NCBI RefSeq assembly: GCF_000263855.1
Contig: NZ_AJWX01000017.1
Span: 92,864 to 156,863 of the forward strand
Source of the DNA: Pseudomonas sp. M47T1
GTDB lineage: Bacteria; Pseudomonadota; Gammaproteobacteria; Pseudomonadales; Pseudomonadaceae
DNA length: 64,000 nt
Direction of reading: 5' to 3'
The first letter of the stretch is position 1; each line of letters begins with the position of its first letter. Positions 35,509 to 42,277 of this stretch are shown piece by piece. The notes beneath the pieces were generated by a model that ran no database searches, was not told where the DNA came from, and saw only the letters and a list, made by a program, of their open reading frames with translations. The position numbers and the translations under genes were made by a program.

Positions 35509-35534
35509 AAAACGCCGCTCCCTGGGGAGCGGCG
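35509..35534 (-). terminator. Intrinsic terminator of obgE
   Basis: On the minus strand CGCCGCTCC, loop, GGAGCGGCG, then TTTTGGTTT. It lies beyond the REP doublet, about 140 bases from the obgE stop and just before proB. Confidence 0.8.
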
Positions 35535-35583
35535 CTGTAGTTTACTACGGGTCCAGCATCAAGCGGTGCGCCAGTTACCACCT

Positions 35584-35659
35584 CTTCGCGGGCACAGCCC
35601 GCCCCCACAGAAGCCGAGACACACCTCGCCCTTGTGGGAGCGGGCCCTGCCCGCGAAAA
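35584..35659. repeat. REP doublet
   Basis: Inverted units TTCGCGGGCACAGCCCGCCCC and TGTGGGAGCGGGCCCTGCCC in tail-to-tail order (the opposite arrangement to most doublets here), just downstream of obgE. Confidence 0.88.
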
Positions 35660-35671
35660 GAGCGACGCAGA

Positions 35672-36895
35672 TCAGTCGCGCACGTAGATGATTTCCGGAC
35701 CGTCTTCAGCGTCCTCTTCATCCCAGAAGTTGTCATCCTCGCCAATGTCGTGGACGCTTTTCACGCCCGTGCGACGCAGGGTACGAGCATCGTCCAGCGC
35801 TTGCAGCTGGGCGCGCGCCTCGTCTTCGATGCGCTGGTCCAGGTCACGCAACTCTTCGGCATACGCCGGGTCGTTGGCCAGGCGGTCAGCACGATCTTCC
35901 AGGTAGCGCATCAGGTCGCGCGTGAGGCGCTCGGTGCCGTCTTTGGCGATGGCCGAGATCACGTAGACCGGACCTTCCCACTCCAGACGGTCAACGATTT
36001 CCTTGACGCGCTCTTCGTGCTCTTCTTCCAGGATCTGGTCACACTTGTTCAGCACCAGCCAGCGCTCGCGCTCGGCCAGCGACGGGCTGAACTTGGTCAG
36101 CTCGTTGACGATGACTTCAGCCGCGTCGGCAGCATTGGTTTCGTCCAGCGGCGCCATGTCCACCAGGTGCAGTAGCACGCGGGTACGAGCCAAGTGCTTG
36201 AGGAAGCGGATACCCAGGCCAGCACCGTCGGAAGCGCCTTCGATCAAGCCCGGAATGTCGGCGATGACGAAGCTCTTCCAACGGTCGACGCTGACCACGC
36301 CCAGGTTTGGCACCAGGGTGGTGAACGGGTAATCGGCGACTTTCGGCTTGGCGGCCGATACCGAGCGAATGAAGGTGCTCTTGCCCGCGTTCGGCAAGCC
36401 CAGCAGGCCTACGTCGGCCAGCACTTTCATTTCCAGCTTCAGGTCACGCTGCTCGCCCGGCTTGCCTGGCGTGGTCTGGCGTGGCGCACGGTTGGTGCTG
36501 GACTTGAAGCGAGTGTTGCCCAGGCCGTGCCAGCCGCCATGGGCGACCAGCAAACGCTGACCGGCCTTGACCAGGTCACCGATGACTTCCTGGGTAGCGG
36601 CGTCGATCACCGTGGTGCCGACCGGCACGCGCAGCTCCAGCTCTTCACCTTTCTTGCCGGTGCAGTCAGTGCTGCCGCCGTTCGAACCGCGCTCGGCGTC
36701 GAAGTGACGGGTGTAACGGTAGTCCACCAAGGTGTTCAGGTTTTCGTCGGCGACCATGTAGATCGAACCGCCGTCACCGCCGTCACCGCCGTTGGGGCCA
36801 CCGTTCTCGATGAATTTTTCCCGGCGGAAGCTCATGCAGCCATTGCCGCCGTCGCCTGCTTTTACCCGGATGGATACTTCGTCAACAAATTTCAT
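35672..36895 (-). CDS. obgE: Obg family GTPase ObgE/CgtA
   Basis: A 407-residue GTPase with the glycine-rich Obg fold (1-158, with KAGDGGNGCMSFRREKF and NGGDGGDGG), a G domain with GLPNAGKST, DIPGLIEG and NKCD, and an acidic C-terminus. It acts in 50S ribosome assembly and the stringent response. The ATG at 36895 gives the canonical MKFVDEVSI start. It follows rplU-rpmA on the same strand, the usual order, but a terminator at 37037-37064 separates them. Confidence 0.97.
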   Translation of the reverse strand: MKFVDEVSIRVKAGDGGNGCMSFRREKFIENGGPNGGDGGDGGSIYMVADENLNTLVDYRYTRHFDAERGSNGGSTDCTGKKGEELELRVPVGTTVIDAATQEVIGDLVKAGQRLLVAHGGWHGLGNTRFKSSTNRAPRQTTPGKPGEQRDLKLEMKVLADVGLLGLPNAGKSTFIRSVSAAKPKVADYPFTTLVPNLGVVSVDRWKSFVIADIPGLIEGASDGAGLGIRFLKHLARTRVLLHLVDMAPLDETNAADAAEVIVNELTKFSPSLAERERWLVLNKCDQILEEEHEERVKEIVDRLEWEGPVYVISAIAKDGTERLTRDLMRYLEDRADRLANDPAYAEELRDLDQRIEDEARAQLQALDDARTLRRTGVKSVHDIGEDDNFWDEEDAEDGPEIIYVRD

Positions 36896-36946
36896 GAAAA
36901 ACGCCTCTCGCCTTACGGACGAGCCAAAAAAAGCAAAGACATAAGG

Positions 36947-37020
36947 CTCTTGCAAAAATGAGCGCGGCGGACCCCATCAACGATACTCGCGCCAGCGGCC
37001 CATGCAAACCTTTGCAAGAG
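36947..37020. repeat. Inverted repeat in the obgE leader
   Basis: CTCTTGCAAA (36947-36956) and TTTGCAAGAG (37011-37020) are perfect 10-base inverted copies with 54 bases between them. It lies between the rpmA terminator and obgE, so it could fold in the obgE 5' leader or be a regulator site. Confidence 0.6.
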
Positions 37021-37036
37021 ACTCACCCCACAAACG

Positions 37037-37064
37037 AAAAAGCCCCGTCGCGAGACAGGGCTTT
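37037..37064 (-). terminator. Intrinsic terminator of rplU-rpmA
   Basis: On the minus strand AAAGCCCTGTC, loop TCGC, GACGGGGCTTTTTC, an 11-bp stem with one G-U pair that forms only in minus-strand RNA. It starts 17 bases after the rpmA stop. Confidence 0.9.
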
Positions 37065-37080
37065 CCAAGCGAACTCGCGA

Positions 37081-37338
37081 TTAGGCCGCGACTACGCTCA
37101 CGTAACGACGACCGAAGGCGCCCTTTACTTCAAACTTGATCACGCCGGCCACTTTAGCGAACAGAGTGTGATCTTTACCCATGCCTACACCGTAACCGGC
37201 GTGGAATTGGGTACCGCGCTGACGCACGATGATGTTGCCTGGGATGATAGCCTGGCCGCCATACATCTTCACGCCAAGGCGTTTGGCTTCTGAGTCGCGA
37301 CCGTTACGGGTACTACCACCAGCTTTTTTGTGTGCCAT
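37081..37338 (-). CDS. rpmA: 50S ribosomal protein L27
   Basis: An 85-residue basic protein starting MAHKKAGGSTRNGRDSEAKRLG. L27 lies near the peptidyl-transferase centre. There is no N-terminal extension of the kind cleaved in Firmicutes. It follows rplU by 34 bases in the conserved operon. Confidence 0.98.
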   Translation of the reverse strand: MAHKKAGGSTRNGRDSEAKRLGVKMYGGQAIIPGNIIVRQRGTQFHAGYGVGMGKDHTLFAKVAGVIKFEVKGAFGRRYVSVVAA

Positions 37339-37372
37339 GAGTCAATTCTCCTAGTGAGGAATTAGGCTGAAA

Positions 37373-37687
37373 TTAAGCCTGAATACCGGTGATTTTGATC
37401 TCGGTGTACCACTGGCGGTGGCCCATACGCTTCATGTGGTGCTTACGACGACGGAACTTGATGATACGAACCTTGTCGTGACGACCTTGGGAGATCACTT
37501 CAGCCACAACGGTAGCGCCAGCAACAACTGGAGCGCCGATGTTGACGTCGTCGCCATTGGCGACCAGCAGAACGCGATCAAAGGTAACGGATTCGCCAGT
37601 GGCGACTTCCAGTTTTTCGATCTTCAGGTATTCACCCGGGGCGACTTTGTACTGCTTGCCACCGGTAACAATTACTGCGTAAGACAT
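37373..37687 (-). CDS. rplU: 50S ribosomal protein L21
   Basis: A 104-residue protein starting MSYAVIVTGGKQYKVAPGEYLKIEKL, with the C-terminal basic KFRRRKHHMKRMGHRQ region that binds 23S rRNA. The ATG at 37687 is chosen; the open frame extends far upstream but through the promoter. It is first in the rplU-rpmA operon and divergent from ispB. Confidence 0.98.
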   Translation of the reverse strand: MSYAVIVTGGKQYKVAPGEYLKIEKLEVATGESVTFDRVLLVANGDDVNIGAPVVAGATVVAEVISQGRHDKVRIIKFRRRKHHMKRMGHRQWYTEIKITGIQA

Positions 37688-37818
37688 GGTATTTCTCCGA
37701 TAATCCTGCTCACCCAGCTCTTTATAAGTAGAGTGTCGGCTGGCATGGCTGCATGGGGTGGAACGACCCAAATGCAATTGCGTAAGGCAGGTGCTGCCCA
37801 GGAAGTTCAGGGTGCGCG

Positions 37819-37847
37819 ATTGTACGCAAGCCCTGCGCACCTTGCAA
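37819..37847 (-). promoter_or_regulatory. Sigma-70 promoter of rplU-rpmA
   Basis: On the minus strand TTGCAA, a 17-base spacer, TACAAT, followed by a GC-rich start region. It lies about 130 bases before rplU, back to back with the ispB promoter. Confidence 0.8.
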
Positions 37848-37865
37848 TAGGCCGTCCATCGCGCC

Positions 37866-37894
37866 TTGACAGGGCTGGACCTGAGACCTAGCAT
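37866..37894 (+). promoter_or_regulatory. Sigma-70 promoter of ispB
   Basis: TTGACA, a 17-base spacer and TAGCAT, 32 bases before the ispB ATG. The leader would therefore be about 25 bases. Confidence 0.75.
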
Positions 37895-37926
37895 GCCGCG
37901 CATCCCTTCTGGAGCACCTGTCGCTG

Positions 37927-38895
37927 ATGCAACCCCAAGCTTTCTACCGCGCGGTGGCGGACGATTTCAACGCCGTCGACGTCATCATCAAGAAGCAACT
38001 GACTTCGCGCGTACCGCTGGTGTCGAAAATCGGTGACTACATCACGTCGGCCGGGGGCAAGCGCCTGCGTCCTCTATTGGTGCTGCTGTGCGGCAAGGCC
38101 CTGGGCCGCGAAGGCGACGAACTGCGCCTGCTGGCCGCCACCATCGAATTCCTGCACACCGCCACCCTGCTGCACGACGACGTGGTCGACATGTCGGGCA
38201 TGCGCCGTGGCCGTTCCACTGCCAACGCGATGTGGGGCAACGCCCCCAGCGTACTGGTGGGCGACTTCCTGTACTCGCGCTCGTTCGAAATGATGGTGGA
38301 ACTGGGCTCGATGCCGGTCATGCGCATCCTGTCCCAGGCTACGCGCGTGATCGCCGAGGGCGAAGTACTGCAGCTGTCCAAGGTACGCGACGCCAGCACC
38401 ACCGAAGAAGTCTACATGGAAGTCATCCGCGGCAAAACCGCGATGCTTTTCGAGGCCTCCACCCACAGCGCCGCGGCCCTGGCCGAAGCCACGCCAGAGC
38501 AGGCTGAAGCCCTGCGCACCTTTGGTGACCACCTGGGCGTGGCCTTCCAACTGGTGGACGACCTGCTGGACTACAAGGGCGACGCCGAGACCCTGGGCAA
38601 GAACGTGGGTGACGACTTGGCTGAAGGCAAGCCGACCCTGCCGCTGATCTACACCATGCGCGAAGGCACCGCCGAGCAGGCTGCCCTGGTGCGCAAGGCC
38701 ATTCAGAAAGGCGGCATCGAGGACCTGGAAAGCATCCGCGCTGCCGTGGAAAGCTCTGGCTCACTGGACTACACCGCCAACCTGGCGCGTGACTACGTCA
38801 AGCGCGCCATCGCCTGCCTGGACGCCCTGCCGCCAAGCGAATACCGCGATGCGCTGGTTGAACTCAGCGAATTCGCCGTAGCCCGAACGCACTGA
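37927..38895 (+). CDS. ispB: Polyprenyl diphosphate synthase (octaprenyl/solanesyl type)
   Basis: A 322-residue trans-prenyltransferase with both aspartate-rich motifs, LLHDDVVDMSGMRRG and FQLVDDLLDYKGD, and GGKRLRP for IPP binding. It makes the side chain of ubiquinone; in pseudomonads, which carry Q9, solanesyl (C45) product is expected, but chain length cannot be read reliably here. It is divergent from rplU, the arrangement found in most gammaproteobacteria. Confidence 0.95.
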   Translation: MQPQAFYRAVADDFNAVDVIIKKQLTSRVPLVSKIGDYITSAGGKRLRPLLVLLCGKALGREGDELRLLAATIEFLHTATLLHDDVVDMSGMRRGRSTANAMWGNAPSVLVGDFLYSRSFEMMVELGSMPVMRILSQATRVIAEGEVLQLSKVRDASTTEEVYMEVIRGKTAMLFEASTHSAAALAEATPEQAEALRTFGDHLGVAFQLVDDLLDYKGDAETLGKNVGDDLAEGKPTLPLIYTMREGTAEQAALVRKAIQKGGIEDLESIRAAVESSGSLDYTANLARDYVKRAIACLDALPPSEYRDALVELSEFAVARTH

Positions 38896-38910
38896 TACCG
38901 CGTCGCTCCA

Positions 38911-38975
38911 TTCGCGAGCACGGCCCCTCCTACAGGACAGCGCAACCCTGCAGGAGCGGGCCGTGCCCGCGAAAG
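38911..38975. repeat. REP doublet, tail-to-tail
   Basis: TTCGCGAGCACGGCCCCTCCTAC and CAGGAGCGGGCCGTGCCCGCGAA form a close inverted pair with a short linker, downstream of ispB. The core is GGCCGTGCCCG instead of GGCTCTGCCCG. Confidence 0.8.
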
Positions 38976-39053
38976 CCTCCCCGCAACTCCCCCTCCGGGC
39001 TAAAAACCCTATACAATGCGCGCCTTTATTTTCCCGCCCCACGAGGAACCCGC

Positions 39054-39395
39054 GTGAGCACTCTGCCTGCCTGCCCCAAATGCAATTCCGAATACACCTA
39101 CGAGGACGGCACCCAACTGGTGTGCCCGGAATGCGCCCACGAGTGGTCGGCCAGCGGCGAAGCCGAAGCGGCCAGCAATGACGCCGTGAAGAAGGACTCG
39201 GTAGGCAACGTGCTGCAGGACGGCGACACCATCACTGTGATCAAGGACCTCAAGGTCAAGGGCACTTCATTGGTGGTGAAGGTGGGCACCAAGGTAAAAA
39301 ATATCCGCCTGTGCGACGGCGATCACGATATCGACTGCAAGATCGACGGCATCGGCCCGATGAAACTGAAGTCCGAATTCGTCCGCAAAGTCTGA
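39054..39395 (+). CDS. yjdM: YjdM/PhnA family zinc-ribbon protein
   Basis: A 113-residue protein with an N-terminal zinc ribbon (CPKCNSEYTYEDG and CPECAHEW, four cysteines) and a C-terminal SH3-like PhnA domain (DSVGNVLQDGDTITVIKDLKVKG, VKVGTKVKNIRL). Once called an alkylphosphonate-use protein, its real role is unclear. The start is GTG 39054 after ACGAGGA. No phosphonate genes are near. It lies between ispB and the Fur-box gene. Confidence 0.9.
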   Translation: MSTLPACPKCNSEYTYEDGTQLVCPECAHEWSASGEAEAASNDAVKKDSVGNVLQDGDTITVIKDLKVKGTSLVVKVGTKVKNIRLCDGDHDIDCKIDGIGPMKLKSEFVRKV

Positions 39396-39490
39396 CCCGA
39401 CGAACGGTTGCGAGGCTGCCCGCTGCGGCCTCCGCCCCACTCTCTTCGTACGCCCGCAAAAATACCGCCAATAGATCCTTGCTATTATTT

Positions 39491-39510
39491 GAATAAGAAT
39501 TATTCTCATT
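39491..39510. promoter_or_regulatory. Fur-box-like site
   Basis: GAATAAGAATTATTCTCATT contains, on the reverse strand, TGAGAAT-A-ATTCTTA, which matches the 7-1-7 Fur motif (TGATAAT-N-ATTATCA) at 11 of 14 paired positions. It lies 24 bases before the start of the small gene at 39534 in an otherwise GC-rich region, so iron repression of that gene is likely. Confidence 0.75.
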
Positions 39511-39533
39511 GAACGCTTTCAAGGAGAACTATC

Positions 39534-39776
39534 ATGACTTATCTCATCGACGCTTGGCTGGATCGTCCACACCCTTACCTGCGCATCCTGCACCGGGAAA
39601 CGGGCGAAGTGTGTGCGGTGTTGGAAGAAGAAGCCCTGGATGAACTGCGCGACCAAGGCGACCTGGACCTCACGGGGCTGAACTCCAGCGAGCCGATCGT
39701 GCTCAAGGAGCTGGTGCGAAACCTGTTTCTGTTCTGCTATGCCCGAGCGTTGCGCCCGGTAAGCAGCCTGCATTGA
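39534..39776 (+). CDS. Small conserved protein, probably iron-regulated
   Basis: An 80-residue acidic protein beginning MTYLIDAWLDRPHPYLRIL, with no signal peptide or known domain. An excellent AAGGAGA ribosome site precedes the ATG. By position and sequence it corresponds to the small gene that in P. aeruginosa (PA4570, from memory) is induced under iron starvation. The Fur-box-like site at 39491-39510 supports iron control here too. Molecular function unknown. Confidence 0.75.
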   Translation: MTYLIDAWLDRPHPYLRILHRETGEVCAVLEEEALDELRDQGDLDLTGLNSSEPIVLKELVRNLFLFCYARALRPVSSLH

Positions 39777-39830
39777 ACCTGAACAAGCCCCTTGTGGGAG
39801 ATTCTATGGTTCTTGGCAAGCTTTTGACGT

Positions 39831-39919
39831 TGTGGGAGCGGGTTCTACCCGCGAAAAATCACCGCGCAGTGTCTGAATCACCGCAGCCGATTCTTCGCGA
39901 GTAGAACCCGCCCCAACAG
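39831..39919. repeat. REP doublet
   Basis: Inverted units TGTGGGAGCGGGTTCTACCC and GAGTAGAACCCGCCCCAACA. The linker CGCAGTGTCTGAATCACCG resembles those at 2391-2478 and 4256-4344, marking a subfamily with the GGTTCTACCC core. Confidence 0.88.
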
Positions 39920-39959
39920 AAGACAATTGACCCCACAGAATGGGCCAATTGCCTAGTAC

Positions 39960-40577
39960 TTACAGTACGTCCAGCAGCTCTACGTCGAACACCAGCACGC
40001 TGTGCGGCGGGATGCTGCCAACGCCCTGGGCACCGTAGGCCAGTTCGCTAGGCACGTACAGGCGCCATTTGCTGCCGGCGTTCATCAGTTGCAGCGCTTC
40101 AGTCCAGCCAGCGATCACGCCGCCAACAGGGAATTCCGCCGGTTGCCCACGCTCGTAGGAGCTGTCGAACACGGTGCCGTCGATCAGGGTACCGTGGTAG
40201 TGGGTACGCACGCTGTCTTCGCGCGACGGCTTGGCGCCTTCGCCAGCGCTCAGCACTTCGAACTGCAGGCCCGAAGCCAGGGTGGTGATACCATCACGCT
40301 TGGCGTTTTCAGCCAGGAACGCCAGGCCAGCGCCAGCGGCCGCTTCGGCCTTGGCAGCCGCTTCGGCTTGCATCACTTCACGGATAACCTTGAAGCTGGC
40401 AGACAGGTCTTCCTGGCTGACACGGCTTGGCAGGCCATTGAAGGCGTCGGTCAGGCCGGACAGGATAGCGTCCAGGCTGACGCCCGGCGGAGGGTTGTCA
40501 CGCAGCTGGTCACCCAGCTGACGGCCAATGCCGTAGCTGACGCGGGTTTCGTCGGTGGACAGGTTTACTTCGGACAT
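39960..40577 (-). CDS. fklB: FKBP-type peptidyl-prolyl isomerase FklB
   Basis: A 205-residue protein. The N-terminal FKBP_N dimerisation domain (about 1-90, with an alanine- and glutamate-rich helix AEAAAKAEAAAG) is followed by a C-terminal FKBP domain with VRTHYHGTLIDGTVFDSSYERG and YVPSELAYGAQGVGSIPPHS. No signal peptide is seen with ATG 40577, so a cytoplasmic FkpA/FklB-type foldase is likely. A longer in-frame start at 40667 lacks support. Confidence 0.93.
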   Translation of the reverse strand: MSEVNLSTDETRVSYGIGRQLGDQLRDNPPPGVSLDAILSGLTDAFNGLPSRVSQEDLSASFKVIREVMQAEAAAKAEAAAGAGLAFLAENAKRDGITTLASGLQFEVLSAGEGAKPSREDSVRTHYHGTLIDGTVFDSSYERGQPAEFPVGGVIAGWTEALQLMNAGSKWRLYVPSELAYGAQGVGSIPPHSVLVFDVELLDVL

Positions 40578-40708
40578 CTTTGTGCTCCGCTGCAGGGCCC
40601 GGCAGCGGGCAACCATGACGTCACCTGCCTCCCCGGGCCCAAACCAAAAGGGCAAGCAGACTAGCACACTGAAGGTGCCAGTTCAGCCTGCCAGCCTTGC
40701 AGGCTGTG

Positions 40709-41014
40709 TCAGTGGCGCGAGCGGAAGGAGATAGGCACGCGCAGGTCCTCTTCGGCACTGTCGCCCAGGCCGCACATCTCGTCGTGTACCGAGCCGTGGA
40801 TCAGGTGAAAGGGCATGACCGGCAACGCATGCAGCAGGTCGCGGGCATGCTCCACCGAGCGCAGATGCATGGCGTGCCCGGTGGCGTCGTTCAAGGGGTG
40901 GCCCTTGCCGTGCATGCGGGCCTCCAGCAGGTAGATTCCACCTTCGAGCGAAATCAGGTTGAGCTCGTCGATCAGGCCGGCATTGGCGTGGGTGGTCAGT
41001 TCCTGAAAATTCAT
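40709..41014 (-). CDS. DUF6482-type conserved protein
   Basis: A 101-residue soluble protein starting MNFQELTTHANAGLIDELNLISLEGGIYLLEARMHG. It resembles the family annotated DUF6482, found in pseudomonads after fklB. There is no signal peptide, metal motif or nucleotide site. AGGTGCA precedes the ATG. Function unknown. Confidence 0.65.
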   Translation of the reverse strand: MNFQELTTHANAGLIDELNLISLEGGIYLLEARMHGKGHPLNDATGHAMHLRSVEHARDLLHALPVMPFHLIHGSVHDEMCGLGDSAEEDLRVPISFRSRH

Positions 41015-41119
41015 GACTGCACCTCAATGTATTCGAAATGAATAGCGCCGCTCATTTTTCGTACAGCCGTGCGCAAAGCACAAGGCGGGCGCCACACCGC
41101 CTGTCCGATAGCCGAGAAA

Positions 41120-41608
41120 TCAGTGCTTGGTGAGCTTGTCGAGGTAACCCATGGCGAACGCCGAGATCACGAACGTCATGTGGATGATCACGTACCACTT
41201 CAAGTACTCGGGCTCGATGTTGCGCGCGTCCATGAACATGCGCAGCAGGTGGATCGAGGAGATGGCCACGATCGATGCCGCGACCTTCATTTTCAGCGAG
41301 CTGGAATCCATCTTGCCCAGCCAGCTGAGTTTTTCCTGGCCTTCGTCCACGTCCAGTTGCGAGACGAAGTTCTCATAGCCCGAGAGCATCACCATCACCA
41401 GCAAGCCCCCCACCAGCGCCATGTCGATCATCGACAGCAGCACCAGGATGAGGTCGGCCTCGCCCATGGAGAACACGTTGGGAATGACGTGGAAGACTTC
41501 CTGGAAGAACTTCAGCGCCAGCGCCAGCAAGCCCAGGGACAGGCCCACGTAGATAGGCGCCAGCAGCCAGCGCGAGGCGTACATGGTTTTTTCGATAAAG
41601 CGTTCCAT
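41120..41608 (-). CDS. UPF0114 family membrane protein (YqhA type)
   Basis: A 162-residue protein with four membrane helices (about 15-40, 55-75, 105-122, 135-152) and the TIGR00645 signature MERFIEKTMYASRWLLAPIY...; LVMVMLSGYENFVS is also typical. Function unknown. The ATG at 41608 matches the family start. A REP doublet is upstream. Confidence 0.9.
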   Translation of the reverse strand: MERFIEKTMYASRWLLAPIYVGLSLGLLALALKFFQEVFHVIPNVFSMGEADLILVLLSMIDMALVGGLLVMVMLSGYENFVSQLDVDEGQEKLSWLGKMDSSSLKMKVAASIVAISSIHLLRMFMDARNIEPEYLKWYVIIHMTFVISAFAMGYLDKLTKH

Positions 41609-41694
41609 TGAAAACGGCACCTGGGCGGTAAAATCGGGGCGCCGATTATACCTGCGCAAATGCCATTCCCGCCCCCCCTGCGACCTGTAGCCGC

Positions 41695-41782
41695 GTGGGA
41701 GCGGGCTCTGCCCGCGAAAGGGCCACTGCAGTTCGTCAGGCGGATCGCATTAGCCTTTTCGCGGGCAGAGCCCACTCCCACA
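41695..41782. repeat. REP doublet
   Basis: Inverted units GTGGGAGCGGGCTCTGCCCG and CGGGCAGAGCCCACTCCCAC separated by about 46 bases, immediately before the small gene at 41794. Confidence 0.9.
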
Positions 41783-41793
41783 ACCAATAGTGG

Positions 41794-42114
41794 TCAGGAG
41801 GAACAGCGGTGACATCGCTCACCATTGATCTTGCGCAACTGCGCCTGCAAATGCAGCGACCAGATCTGCGGGTCTCCCGCTACCTGGTAACCATGCAGGG
41901 TCAGGCTGTCGACAATGGCATCCATCACTGATTCAGCCACGGTGGACCCTGGGAAAGGCCCCTGGGACTTGATGGCGGAAGGTTGTTCGCCGGCCATGCC
42001 AGCGGCAAAAAGTAGCGTCCACATCCCGGTATCACCGGCCAGTGGGCGTATGCTGCATTCGATTCGGGTCACCAGACCCAGGCATTGGCGAGTAAGGCTG
42101 AGGTTGCGCGGCAT
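41794..42114 (-). CDS. Conserved hypothetical protein
   Basis: A 106-residue protein starting MPRNLSLTRQCLGLVTRIECSIRPLAGDTGMWTLLFAAG. It has no signal peptide and no recognised domain; four cysteines are scattered, two in the terminal ERCHRC. Its position beside the Lon-like gene is shared with a small hypothetical gene in P. aeruginosa. A GAGGAG site precedes the ATG, which supports it as real. Confidence 0.6.
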   Translation of the reverse strand: MPRNLSLTRQCLGLVTRIECSIRPLAGDTGMWTLLFAAGMAGEQPSAIKSQGPFPGSTVAESVMDAIVDSLTLHGYQVAGDPQIWSLHLQAQLRKINGERCHRCSS

Positions 42115-42277
42115 GGCGTCGCTCCTCGGTAAAGCTTTTGCTTCAACCTTCAGGGGAAGGCTGTTTCAATCCTGCGACCCGTGGCTATCCTTGCCCTGAG
42201 GATAGAAGAAAACCGCCGCTGGCAATGTGCGACTGCCGGGTCAGGCGCCGAATGGTCATTCGGCGCCCTTCTTCGGA

